NCBI RefSeq assembly: GCF_934371575.1
Contig: NZ_CAKRNY010000083.1
Coordinates: 1-8,860 of the forward strand
Direction of reading: 5' to 3'
DNA: 8,860 bases
Source of the DNA: an uncultured Blautia sp.
Lineage (GTDB): Bacteria; Bacillota; Clostridia; Lachnospirales; Lachnospiraceae
Shown: piece by piece, positions 1-6,663 of the stretch
Numbering within the stretch: the first letter of the stretch is position 1
How the letters are laid out: the number at the start of each line of letters is the position of its first letter
Translations under genes and position numbers: made by a program
The notes under the pieces: model-generated
What the model was told of the DNA's origin: nothing
Seen by the model: only the letters and a program-made list of their open reading frames with translations
The model's database searches: none

Positions 1-64
<64 letters not shown>

Positions 65-67
<3 letters not shown>

Positions 68-116
68 TTTTAAATGCAAATGGTTGATTAAGAAAAAGCC
101 TGAGCATTTAAAATGC
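65..116. repeat. Inverted repeat in the tRNA-Phe/tRNA-Lys spacer
   Basis: GCATTTTAAATGC (65-77) and GCATTTAAAATGC (104-116) are exact reverse complements, 13 bp each. The left arm includes the last bases of tRNA-Phe. Each arm is also nearly self-palindromic. In the precursor transcript they could form a stem with a 26-nt loop between the tRNAs, possibly relevant to processing; that role is inference. Confidence 0.6.
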
Positions 117-121
117 AATAT

Positions 122-194
122 GGAGCATTAGCTCAGTTGGTAGAGCACTTGACTTTTAATCAAGTTGTCCGGGGTTCGAATCCCCGATGCTTCA
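122..194 (+). tRNA. tRNA-Lys (TTT)
   Basis: This is a complete 73-nt tRNA. The acceptor stem GGAGCAT (122-128) pairs with ATGCTTC (187-193) with one G-U pair. The anticodon stem is CTTGA/TCAAG around loop CTTTTAA (anticodon TTT). The T arm is CGGGG-TTCGAAT-CCCCG and the discriminator is A194. CCA is not encoded. It is the last gene of the tRNA operon, followed 15 bases later by an intrinsic terminator. Confidence 0.98.
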
Positions 195-208
195 CTACAT
201 GAAATGTT

Positions 209-243
209 GAAAATCCTTAAGATTTAGGGTTTTCTTTTTTTTT
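209..243 (+). terminator. Intrinsic terminator of the tRNA operon
   Basis: GAAAATCCT (209-217) pairs with AGGGTTTTC (226-234) over 9 bp with one G-U, around an 8-nt loop. A nine-T run follows (235-243). Position and T tract fit rho-independent termination after tRNA-Lys. Confidence 0.85.
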
Positions 244-253
244 ACTTATAATA

Positions 254-330
254 AAAAAGAACTTCCATACTTTAACCAAATCAGGTGGATCCCTTGCTTT
301 ATATGGTTACATGGTATGGAGGTTCTTTTT
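254..330 (-). terminator. Terminator-like inverted repeat after yedF, with a nested repeat element
   Basis: 254-270 pairs with 314-330 over 17 bp with a single G-U. On the minus strand it begins 21 nt after the yedF stop codon and ends in a T-rich run, so it probably terminates the yedF transcript. The A/T-rich arm ends could also let it work in the plus direction as a backup tRNA-operon terminator. The 43-nt loop is unusually long. It carries a second inverted pair, TAACCA (273-278) with TGGTTA (304-309), and shares the 14-mer TTAACCAAATCAGG with the structured element at 8545. Confidence 0.65.
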
Positions 331-351
331 ATATGGGCGTTTGTTTCAGTA

Positions 352-978
352 TTACGGACGTACGAGGGTTTCTGCGTTTTCCATAATTTCTACAATTTCG
401 TACATATTGGTCACACTGCCTACTGCCAGCTTTTCTTTAAGCCCGTAGAAATCAAGACAGGTGCCGCAAGTGAGAATCTTTACACCTTCGGCTTCAAGGG
501 CTTTCAGGTCTTCCAGAGAATCAGAGTCTTCGCAGGTCAGGCTGGCTCCGGAATTATAGCACAGAATAGTCTCAGGAAGATGATCCTGCTTAGTGAGGGC
601 AAAAATAAAAGATTTCATAAGAAGCTTTCCAAGCTGTTCTTCGCCATTTCCCATTGTGTTGGAAGAAAGGACGGCTACAAGACCGTGTTTCTTGGAATCC
701 GGGGTGCAAGCTGGAGCGGCGGATTCAGTTGCTGGTGTTGGGGCTGTGCTGTTTTCTGGAATCTGGAAGGTTACGGTAAAATCTTTTTCTGCTCTTTTTT
801 CTGATGATACAGAGTAATTTTTGCTTGTTCCAAATTTAGTCAGATTCTGAACAGCAATCTCGTTGTCAACGAGAACGGTCAGAGTGCCACCGTTTGTCAT
901 TTCTTCGGATGCTTTCTTTGCGTTTACGACCGGGAGTGGGCATGCCATTCCTCTTGCGTCTACAATTTTTGTTTCCAT
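352..978 (-). CDS. yedF: YedF-type sulfurtransferase-like protein (TusA + DsrE-like domains), putative selenium metabolism
   Basis: This 208-aa cytoplasmic protein has two domains. Residues 1 to about 72 are a TusA-like domain with the persulfide-carrier motif C13-P-L-P. An Ala/Pro/Thr/Ser linker follows (about 75-95). Residues 98-208 are a DsrE/F-like domain with a C171-G-T-C174 motif typical of YedF. The family is associated with selenium-utilising bacteria and is thought to handle sulfane sulfur or selenium as a protein-bound persulfide or perselenide; the exact partner is not established. The start is supported by AGGAGG about 9 nt upstream. It lies 73 nt after the DUF3343 gene, the usual companion of YedF, and is probably last in a three-gene operon. 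No selA, selB, selD or tRNA-Sec is present in the window. The family call is firm; the role is inferred. Confidence 0.9.
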   Translation of the reverse strand: METKIVDARGMACPLPVVNAKKASEEMTNGGTLTVLVDNEIAVQNLTKFGTSKNYSVSSEKRAEKDFTVTFQIPENSTAPTPATESAAPACTPDSKKHGLVAVLSSNTMGNGEEQLGKLLMKSFIFALTKQDHLPETILCYNSGASLTCEDSDSLEDLKALEAEGVKILTCGTCLDFYGLKEKLAVGSVTNMYEIVEIMENAETLVRP

Positions 979-1051
979 GTAAAAATCCTCCTATTATAAA
1001 TTTTTATAGTTAATGTTCCTTACAAAAGTAAGAAGCTATTTATATGAAGTA

Positions 1052-1288
1052 TCAGATTATGCATTCGTAAATTCCTTCAGCATCAAGACCATGTTCCTGA
1101 AGTAATTTTTCAAGAACAGTACGGCTGTCAGGAGCTGCACACCAGGAAAGTCCACAGCTGGCAGAAATACTTCTGGGAACAGGAATCAGTCTGCCTGGAG
1201 CCCCAATAGCCTTGCAGGATTTTTCCATGGCAATGGCATCGGTGGTGCAGCGAAATGTAATGATTAATCTTTTTTCCTGGGAAATCAT
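1052..1288 (-). CDS. DUF3343 protein, putative Se/S carrier
   Basis: This small 78-aa soluble protein carries the DUF3343 signature G-R-L-I-P-V-P-R-x-I-S-x-S-C-G-L at residues 32-47, with C45 the likely conserved thiol and C50 nearby. The family is annotated as a putative selenium/sulfur carrier and often sits beside yedF, as here. The start ATG overlaps the stop of the upstream hydrolase gene (ATGA, 1288-1285), indicating translational coupling, and GGAGG lies 8 nt before it within the hydrolase coding end. The 73-nt gap to yedF holds only a 5-bp hairpin (1019-1032) and no convincing promoter, so the genes are probably co-transcribed. The exact biochemical role is unknown. Confidence 0.85.
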   Translation of the reverse strand: MISQEKRLIITFRCTTDAIAMEKSCKAIGAPGRLIPVPRSISASCGLSWCAAPDSRTVLEKLLQEHGLDAEGIYECII

Positions 1289-3141
1289 ATAATGCCTCCT
1301 TCAGTATTATCTGAGGGGAGCATCAAATGCCCATGAGAAACTGGTTCAATAGTCTGTTCCATTACTTTATGAAGGAGATTCAGACCGCCAGCGCCTTTAA
1401 AGGCACCATAGAGGAAGTTGTTGGAAATTTCTTCGGTGATGGATTCCAGACCTTCCATAATCATGCTTTTTCCTGGCGTTTCGTACCAGCGGATGAGGAT
1501 TTCATCTTCGGGAAGGAAGAAAATGTTGATTTTTCTTCGGACGCATTCTTCGAGGAAGGTGAAGTCCAGCTTCAGGACAGGGGTACCGTTTTCATCTGTA
1601 GTAAATTCTCCGGAGGCTGAGATCAGGTAACTTTCTTCGTGAAGAGTAAGCCAGGATTCTTTAAACCTTCCAAAGCCTATCGGGATGTTATGCCATTGAC
1701 CGGCTTCCAGAAAGTTTACGGAGAAATCTTCTTTTTCACAGGTGAAGGAAAGCTTTTGCACACCTTCCGTCATATTATTGTGGAAAATCTGGATAAACAA
1801 TGGAAAAAGACCAATGCTCTGTGGAGAAAGTTCGAAAACTTTGCCATTAAGCTGCTGAGTAAGCGTATATGGGTTCGGTTCAGGAATTCCTTTCACATAA
1901 TTCCAGATGTTGGGACGGGCATTGGAGCTGCGGCGAAGTCCGGATGGATTCTTTTTCCAGCCCCCTTTTCTGAGGGCAGGGAGAGTCTGAGTATTGCGTG
2001 TGCCTTTTTCCAGCTCGGAGGTGAGGCGATTCAAAAGCGCCTGTGCGCATGGATTCTCAGGCAAAATATGGGCAGGATGAAAATCCAGTGGAAAATATTT
2101 ACGAACAATATTTAACATGACGCAGTTTTGAAAAAGCTCATTGTTACCTGCATTGGTGACAATAACCATATCCAGATCCGGGTAAATAATTACGTTCTGC
2201 CCCAGCATTCCATTAAATTCAAAGCTGCCTGGGCGCTCTTCCATCCACAGCTGGTAGCCGTATCCGAAAGTTCCCTCGATGCTTTCTTTGTGCTTGGCTG
2301 TAGACACTTCCACCCAGAATTCCGGGATGATCTGCTGACCATTCCATTTGCCTTTTTGCAGATAAAGCTGACCAAGCTTGGCCATGTCTTCGGTGCAAAG
2401 AAAAAGTCCCCAGCCGCCTTTTGTGATGCCCTTCGGGCATGTTTCCCAGAAATAATGTGTGATTCCAAGAGGGGCAAAAAGCCGTGGTTCCAGGTATTCA
2501 GTAAGTGTCTGACCGGTGCGTTCCGTGACGATTGCAGACAAAACGTAGCTGTTCAGGCTGTTGTACAGGAAATTCTCTCCAGGGGTGCCAGTGATGGAAG
2601 AATTCAGATAGCTGGTGAGCCAGTCATTACCGGAAATAATTCCGGATTCATTAAAAGTAACACCGCTGGTCATGGTGAGAAGATTTTCCACAGTAACTTT
2701 CGGACGAAAAATTTTGTTAAAGGGATTCAGATTCTTTTGAAAAATATCGTATATGTTTTCGTCCAGGGAAAGCTTACCCTCTTCAATCAAAAGGCCGATT
2801 GCCATACCGGTAATGCTTTTGCACATAGAATGTGTCACGTGCCAGATTCGGCTGCGATATGGGGCAAAATTAGCTTCGCAGATGACCCTGCCGTTTCGAA
2901 GAACCATAAAATGATGCATATCTGTATAGTCAGAGGTATCCAGATCCCGTAGCAGATCAGCAAGCATATCAGAAGATATGCCCTGGCTTTCAGGAGTGGC
3001 GCGGGAAAATGGCTGCTGGTAAGGTTCCTCAAATGGAAATTTCGGCTTTTGTGGAAAAAATTCTACACGGCTGGCGTTTTCTGTTTTTCCAAGAATGATG
3101 TTTGTAATCAGTTCAGCAACTGCAATCTGTTCTTTTGCCAT
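1285..3141 (-). CDS. Beta-lactamase-fold serine hydrolase (class C/NylB-like) with extra C-terminal domain
   Basis: This 618-aa protein has a serine beta-lactamase/penicillin-binding-like domain at about residues 45-350. It shows S105-M-C-K108 (the SxxK nucleophile and lysine), Y193-N-S195 in place of the usual YxN, and a glycine-rich GMLGQ segment (311-315) near the position of the third motif. The Y-x-S form and the GQ segment recall NylB/esterase-type members more than true beta-lactamases, so the substrate is probably an amide or ester. Residues about 385-618 form a second region with no recognised domain. There is no signal peptide, so it should be cytoplasmic. An upstream in-frame ATG at 3219 exists, but the start at 3141 has AAGGAG about 8 nt upstream, and the sigma-A promoter (3188-3216) overlaps the longer reading. 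It is first in the operon with DUF3343 and yedF. The substrate is unknown. Confidence 0.85.
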   Translation of the reverse strand: MAKEQIAVAELITNIILGKTENASRVEFFPQKPKFPFEEPYQQPFSRATPESQGISSDMLADLLRDLDTSDYTDMHHFMVLRNGRVICEANFAPYRSRIWHVTHSMCKSITGMAIGLLIEEGKLSLDENIYDIFQKNLNPFNKIFRPKVTVENLLTMTSGVTFNESGIISGNDWLTSYLNSSITGTPGENFLYNSLNSYVLSAIVTERTGQTLTEYLEPRLFAPLGITHYFWETCPKGITKGGWGLFLCTEDMAKLGQLYLQKGKWNGQQIIPEFWVEVSTAKHKESIEGTFGYGYQLWMEERPGSFEFNGMLGQNVIIYPDLDMVIVTNAGNNELFQNCVMLNIVRKYFPLDFHPAHILPENPCAQALLNRLTSELEKGTRNTQTLPALRKGGWKKNPSGLRRSSNARPNIWNYVKGIPEPNPYTLTQQLNGKVFELSPQSIGLFPLFIQIFHNNMTEGVQKLSFTCEKEDFSVNFLEAGQWHNIPIGFGRFKESWLTLHEESYLISASGEFTTDENGTPVLKLDFTFLEECVRRKINIFFLPEDEILIRWYETPGKSMIMEGLESITEEISNNFLYGAFKGAGGLNLLHKVMEQTIEPVSHGHLMLPSDNTEGGII

Positions 3142-3187
3142 AGAGTGCTCCTTTCTTTGCAAAATCAGTAAAAGCTGTATTAGAGTT

Positions 3188-3216
3188 ATTGTAGCAGTGG
3201 TCGATGAGAGTGTCAA
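3188..3216 (-). promoter_or_regulatory. Sigma-A promoter of the hydrolase-DUF3343-yedF operon
   Basis: On the minus strand a perfect -35 TTGACA (3216-3211) is followed by a 17-nt spacer and a -10 TACAAT (3193-3188). Transcription should start near 3181, giving a 5' leader of about 40 nt before the ATG at 3141. It is the clearest promoter in the window and suggests strong housekeeping expression. No operator-like repeat is evident around it. Confidence 0.85.
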
Positions 3217-3354
3217 CAATGGGAAAAAACAGAAAATAATGAAAAAAAGGTTCTAGGAGTCAGAGGGACTGGCATAAATATAACTATACCTGCACAATCA
3301 TGGAAAGTGCGCAGTTCCATAGTGGTTGTCCGAGGTGAAAAAAGGAGGGCATTT

Positions 3355-3612
3355 ATGAAGGAATATTTCAATAGGATAATGACTGTAATGATCTGCTTTT
3401 TTACAGGGATACTGCAGAAAATGCCAGTGCAGGGTATGGTAAAAGAACTGGAAATAAAAGAGCTGGGAATAAAAAAGCTGGTAAGACTGATGAAAAATGT
3501 GGAACTGGGTGTAAAGAGAGAGGATAACATATGGGATGTATTACATGAGAAAGGACTGCCTTGCATGGGACAGGGAATATGCAGAGGCAGTCCGGGAAGG
3601 ATTATTTTGTAA
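3355..3612 (+). CDS. Small hypothetical protein with hydrophobic N-terminus
   Basis: This is an 85-aa ORF of unrecognised family. Its start has AAAGGAGG 6 nt upstream, among the better ribosome sites here, and its codon choice (CTG, GGA, ATA, AGA, GTA) matches neighbouring genes. Residues 7-21 are hydrophobic (IMTVMICFFTGILQK), possibly a membrane anchor. The middle is a charged stretch of K/E/L repeats, and the tail is short and Cys/Gly-containing. The final codons run through a strong hairpin (3553-3593), and its last 11 nt overlap the end of the convergent metallophosphoesterase gene. An in-frame ATG at 3307 would add 16 residues but has no good ribosome site. No clear promoter was found in 3220-3354. 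It may be a real small gene or a decayed one. Confidence 0.45.
   Translation: MKEYFNRIMTVMICFFTGILQKMPVQGMVKELEIKELGIKKLVRLMKNVELGVKREDNIWDVLHEKGLPCMGQGICRGSPGRIIL
3553..3593 (-). terminator. Strong hairpin after the metallophosphoesterase gene
   Basis: GGACTGCC (3553-3560) is exactly complementary to GGCAGTCC (3586-3593), and the stem extends through TTGCAT/ATGCAG with a one-base bulge to about 14 bp around a 12-nt loop. On the minus strand it starts 9 nt after the metallophosphoesterase stop, as expected for a terminator, but the following T tract is weak (CCTTTCTC). It also lies inside the 3' end of the small plus-strand ORF. Confidence 0.55.
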
Positions 3613-4792
3613 AGTTAACTGTGATCAGACAGATTTCGCTGTCTGTGCCGACTCTCATGTTTGGTCCCCAGATACCGGCTCCGGAAGTGACGATGCTTAG
3701 CATGCTGCCTTTTTGAAGGCTGCCGCAGGAATTCTCCCAGAATAAATGGGTAATAAGGTTTCCGGGGAACATCTGGCCGTCATGGGTATGACCACTTAGA
3801 TCAAGATCAACACCTGCAGCTGCGGTTTCTGCCAGTTCTTTTGGCTGGTGGTCAATGAAAATAATTGGTTTGCTTTGATCCAGTCCCTGGACCAGCTGGG
3901 CTGGAGTCTGTCGGGAGCCTTCGGTTTTTTTACAGCGGGAGGCATCCCGGCGGCCAACTATATAGAATTTGTTGTCAATCAGAACGGACTCATCGTTCAG
4001 TAGGTGGATTCCTGCGTCTGTAAGAAATTCTTCCATTCTTGGATCGTTGTAATTGTCTTCTTTTCCATTAAAAGTAAAGCCTGCAAGGATTGGCTCGTTG
4101 AGGTCGTGATTGCCCCAACAGGCGTAAATTCCATATTTTGACTTAATGCCCTTTAGTATGTTTTTTAAGGCATCAGGATCGGAAATGGCATCGTAATCGT
4201 TGTCAAAAATATCTCCTGCAATACAGACCACATCTGCATTTTCTGCGTTAATCTTTTTTACAATTCGTCTTGCCTGGGCGGTACCTATACTGTAGCCGAA
4301 ATGGGTATCTGCAAGAAGTACGATTTTCAGGGAGTCCATACCATCTGCAGTTTTTGCCACATTTACCTTATAAGGTGTGGTTTTTATGTGTGGGACGTGA
4401 AGGATTCCGTAAACACTGAGGCTGATGATCAATAGGGTGCAGATCAGGCCGGTAATGACAAATGTACTTCTCTGTTCGATAAAGGATGCATGAAACAAAT
4501 ATTTAAAAATCAGGCGTCCAAGGTCTACAACTGCGATCACCATAAGTATGTAAACAAAAGTTCCAAGAAAGTAATTACCAATGTGCTTTAATATTCGATG
4601 AAGCTTCACTGGCTTCTGAATTAAAAATCCGGTGAGCAGGGCAGTTGCAAGTATTATGTAAACTCCAACAAAGGTTACGCGAAATGCCATTGTCTGGAAA
4701 AGTTTGTGGCAGGCGCCCATCCAGCGTATCATCCAGCGAACAACATAGGCGTTGATCAGGATATACAGGGGAGCAAGAAATAGTGCAGCCAT
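3602..4792 (-). CDS. Membrane-anchored calcineurin-like metallophosphoesterase (YkuE/YaeI-type)
   Basis: This 396-aa protein has four predicted membrane segments (about residues 2-20, 38-57, 74-96, 110-132) followed by a metallophosphoesterase domain. All expected metal-site motifs are present: D162-x-H164, G193-D194, G227-N228-H229-D230, H315, and G334-H335-T-H337. It should be an active di-metal phosphoesterase. Related YkuE/YaeI proteins act at the membrane or cell wall, but the substrate here cannot be told, and whether the domain faces inside or outside is unclear. The start has GGAGG 8 nt upstream. It is divergent from the SpoIID-like gene, with a copy of the structured repeat (4816-4884) between them, and convergent with the small ORF at its 3' end. 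Confidence 0.9.
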   Translation of the reverse strand: MAALFLAPLYILINAYVVRWMIRWMGACHKLFQTMAFRVTFVGVYIILATALLTGFLIQKPVKLHRILKHIGNYFLGTFVYILMVIAVVDLGRLIFKYLFHASFIEQRSTFVITGLICTLLIISLSVYGILHVPHIKTTPYKVNVAKTADGMDSLKIVLLADTHFGYSIGTAQARRIVKKINAENADVVCIAGDIFDNDYDAISDPDALKNILKGIKSKYGIYACWGNHDLNEPILAGFTFNGKEDNYNDPRMEEFLTDAGIHLLNDESVLIDNKFYIVGRRDASRCKKTEGSRQTPAQLVQGLDQSKPIIFIDHQPKELAETAAAGVDLDLSGHTHDGQMFPGNLITHLFWENSCGSLQKGSMLSIVTSGAGIWGPNMRVGTDSEICLITVNFTK

Positions 4793-4815
4793 AGAAAACC
4801 TCCATTTTGTTTATG

Positions 4816-4884
4816 TGAACGACAAGTCGCGAAGCGACTGCGTTCATGAGCAAGTAGCAAAGCGGATTGCGAATGTCCGCTTTA
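4816..4884 (+). repeat. Structured interspersed repeat, copy 1
   Basis: Hairpin A (4816-4846) has arms TGAACG/CGTTCA and AGTCGC/GCGACT around a GAA loop. It is followed by the conserved 14-nt linker TGAGCAAGTAGCAA (4847-4860) and hairpin B (4861-4881) with arms AGCGGAT/GTCCGCT, then TTTA. It lies in the divergent region between the metallophosphoesterase and SpoIID-like genes. It is about 90% identical to copy 2 and in the same orientation as all copies. The family is not recognised. Confidence 0.85.
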
Positions 4885-4908
4885 CATAATGGCTACAGTA
4901 TACTCCTG

Positions 4909-4938
4909 TTAATAAGTTTTTGCAATTGTTCATATAAT
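4909..4938 (+). promoter_or_regulatory. Candidate promoter of the SpoIID-like gene (sigma-A or sigma-E)
   Basis: CATATAAT (4931-4938) contains a perfect TATAAT. TTAATA (4909-4914) would be a weak sigma-A -35 with an 18-nt spacer. Read instead as TTAATAAG plus 14 nt plus CATATAAT, it resembles the mother-cell sigma-E pattern, which controls spoIID in Bacillus subtilis. The sequence alone does not decide between them. It lies about 30 nt upstream of the chosen start codon. Confidence 0.45.
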
Positions 4939-4968
4939 AGGATGAATGGCAGCAGATGGGAGAACTGT

Positions 4969-5850
4969 ATGAGAAAATGGTTTCGGAGGTTTTGGACATC
5001 CGGATTGTTCATTCCATTTATTTTGTTATTGCCTTACGTGTGCACAATAGCCTTGAATGGGGCGGATAAAGCACTTTTGCTGTATTCACCGGGGGAAGAG
5101 GAAATGGTTCCGCTGGTGCTTATGGCGCAGCTGAAAGGAGATTATAAGGATGAAATGGTAAAGGCTCAGGCTGTGATCGCAAGGTCAGAGGTGTACAGGC
5201 GTCTGGCGGAAGGTGAAAAAGAAGGGGATATTTTACAGGAAGCAGACGAAAAGAGAACTGGAAGGAGATATTTGTTGGGATATTGTACGAAATTATTGAA
5301 CTTATTGAGTATGACGGATCAACTTCAGCAATTTGGAGATGCAGCAGAAGCGACAAGAGGTCAGGTGCTTACCTTCAATGGAAAGCTGAAGCTGGTGCCT
5401 TATCATGAAATAAGCAATGGAAAAACAAGAGATGGTCAGGAGGTTTTTCACAGTGCAGAATATGGATATCTGAAATCTGTGGACAGCAGTCAGGATAAGG
5501 AAGCACCTGATTATGTAAGCAGTACATACATATTTTCCAGTCAGCTTCCGGCAAAACTGGTGCTCAAAAAGCGGGACAGTGCAGGATATGTCACAGCATT
5601 GACTGCAGACGGAAATTGGATTGAAGGTCAGACCTTCTGCCAGGGCATGCATCTTGCTTCTGCTGATTTTTCAGTACAGAAAATAGGAAAAATGGTGAGA
5701 TTTTTGTGCAAAGGAAAGGGACATGGTCTTGGATTATCCCAGTACGGAGGAAATGAGATGGCGAAAAACGGCAGCAGCTGGGAAGAAATTCTGAAAACAT
5801 ATTTTCCGGAGATGGATATTGAAGCAGTTGAAAGTTTGGATAAAACTTAA
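4969..5850 (+). CDS. SpoIID/LytB-domain protein with substituted catalytic glutamate
   Basis: This 293-aa protein has one N-terminal membrane segment (about residues 10-29), so the rest lies outside the membrane. The SpoIID domain shows KAQAVIARS (65-73), an H146-x3-N150-G-K-T segment, and the glycine-rich G249-K-G-H-G-L-G-L-S-Q-Y-G260 near the C-terminus. SpoIID is the lytic transglycosylase of the engulfment machinery in sporulation. Aligned without gaps to the family pattern, the catalytic Glu eleven residues before KAQA is Gln54 (M-A-Q-L for xAEM). It may therefore bind glycan without cutting it, or use another residue. GGGAG lies 6 nt before this ATG; a longer reading from 4867 lacks a ribosome site and runs through repeat copy 1. 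Whether this is the strain's main SpoIID or a paralogue is open. Confidence 0.8.
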   Translation: MRKWFRRFWTSGLFIPFILLLPYVCTIALNGADKALLLYSPGEEEMVPLVLMAQLKGDYKDEMVKAQAVIARSEVYRRLAEGEKEGDILQEADEKRTGRRYLLGYCTKLLNLLSMTDQLQQFGDAAEATRGQVLTFNGKLKLVPYHEISNGKTRDGQEVFHSAEYGYLKSVDSSQDKEAPDYVSSTYIFSSQLPAKLVLKKRDSAGYVTALTADGNWIEGQTFCQGMHLASADFSVQKIGKMVRFLCKGKGHGLGLSQYGGNEMAKNGSSWEEILKTYFPEMDIEAVESLDKT

Positions 5851-5858
5851 AATTAGCC

Positions 5859-5886
5859 TTGCAATTTTTGAAAAAAGTGATATAGT
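5859..5886 (+). promoter_or_regulatory. Candidate sigma-A promoter of the hemolysin III gene
   Basis: TTGCAA (5859-5864), a 16-nt spacer and TATAGT (5881-5886) give 4/6 and 5/6 matches to consensus, about 75 nt before the ATG at 5962. The -10 lies inside the left arm of the inverted repeat 5878-5925, so a repressor or an RNA hairpin could act here. Moderate support only. Confidence 0.4.
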
Positions 5887-5925
5887 TATCTCATACCTTA
5901 ACAAGTAGTAATGAAAACTATATCA
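5878..5925. repeat. Perfect 10-bp inverted repeat upstream of the hemolysin III gene
   Basis: TGATATAGTT (5878-5887) and AACTATATCA (5916-5925) are exact reverse complements separated by 28 nt. The A/T-rich stem lacks a T tract, so it is a poor terminator for the SpoIID-like gene. It could be a dyad operator or a 5' leader hairpin; neither is shown. Confidence 0.5.
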
Positions 5926-5961
5926 TAAAGTTTGCAAAAACTCTTTTCTGGAGGTGTTATT

Positions 5962-6624
5962 ATGAAGTTTAAATTAAAAGATCCGGGAAGTGCTATCACA
6001 CACGGGATCGCTTTTGGGTTGGCAGCAGTTGGGACGGTGCCGTTATTGATCCGTTCATCAGTCTGGAGTGATCATCTCCATATTGTAGCGCTGAGTATTT
6101 TTATTCTTACGATGATGCTGCTCTATGCGGCAAGTACCATTTATCATTCCGTTGATTCTACAGAGAAGGTAAACCGTGTACTGAAGAAGCTGGATCATAT
6201 GATGATCTTCGTTATGATCGCAGGAAGCTATACACCAATATGTCTGATCGTTCTTCATAACAGAATCGGATATATCCTTTGTGCACTTGTATGGGCTACT
6301 GCAATTCTGGGAATGATATTTAAGGCATTCTGGGTGACCTGCCCGAAATGGATTTCCTCTGTGTTGTATATTGGAATGGGCTGGCTGTGCGTGCTGGCAT
6401 TTGTGCCGATCATTCACGCTTTGCCAAAAGCAGGCTTCGGCTGGCTGCTGGCAGGTGGAATTATTTATACCATCGGCGGTGTGATCTATGCGCTGAAGCT
6501 TCCGATCTTTAATGCGAAGCATAAGAATTTTGGATCACATGAGATTTTTCACGTGTTTATTATGCTTGGAAGTGCGTGTCATTTTATTGTGATGTATTGC
6601 TTTGTGGCAAATATGCCGATTTGA
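5962..6624 (+). CDS. trhA: Hemolysin III / TrhA family membrane protein (PAQR superfamily)
   Basis: This 220-aa protein has about seven membrane helices. PAQR metal-site residues are present: H14 in the first helix region, Y61-H62 in the A-A-S-T-I-Y-H-S segment, D78-H79, and H193-x3-H197 near the C-terminus. Despite the historical name, bacterial members are linked to membrane-fluidity homeostasis (TrhA/YqfA) rather than proven haemolysis. The start is fixed by GGAGG 8 nt before ATG 5962; an in-frame ATG at 5932 has no ribosome site. It lies 111 nt after the SpoIID-like gene on the same strand, with its own candidate promoter. The family call is firm; the physiological role is inferred. Confidence 0.92.
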   Translation: MKFKLKDPGSAITHGIAFGLAAVGTVPLLIRSSVWSDHLHIVALSIFILTMMLLYAASTIYHSVDSTEKVNRVLKKLDHMMIFVMIAGSYTPICLIVLHNRIGYILCALVWATAILGMIFKAFWVTCPKWISSVLYIGMGWLCVLAFVPIIHALPKAGFGWLLAGGIIYTIGGVIYALKLPIFNAKHKNFGSHEIFHVFIMLGSACHFIVMYCFVANMPI

Positions 6625-6663
6625 TATAAGGCGAAGCGAAACGTTAGAAGCTGTGCTCTCTTT

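Noticed and set aside
316..804. Plus-strand 162-aa open frame
   Set aside because: It is antisense to yedF, has no ribosome site, and its translation lacks any family signal, while the minus frame shows clear TusA and DsrE-like motifs.
2128..2952. Plus-strand 274-aa open frame
   Set aside because: It is antisense to the serine hydrolase, whose SxxK and other motifs are intact; the start lacks a ribosome site and no domain is recognisable.
3142..3219. N-terminal extension of the serine hydrolase that would look like a signal peptide
   Set aside because: The sigma-A promoter and its expected start site overlap this stretch, and the ribosome site lies just before the ATG at 3141.
3220..3354. 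Sporulation sigma-K or sigma-E promoter around CATAAATATA
   Set aside because: The bases after CATA do not fit the required spacing to TA, and no matching -35 was found.
4867..4968. Longer N-terminus for the SpoIID-like protein
   Set aside because: It would begin inside hairpin B of repeat copy 1 and has no ribosome site; GGGAG precedes the ATG at 4969.
6058..6522. Minus-strand 154-aa open frame
   Set aside because: It is a shadow of the hemolysin III gene, has no ribosome site and no recognisable domain.
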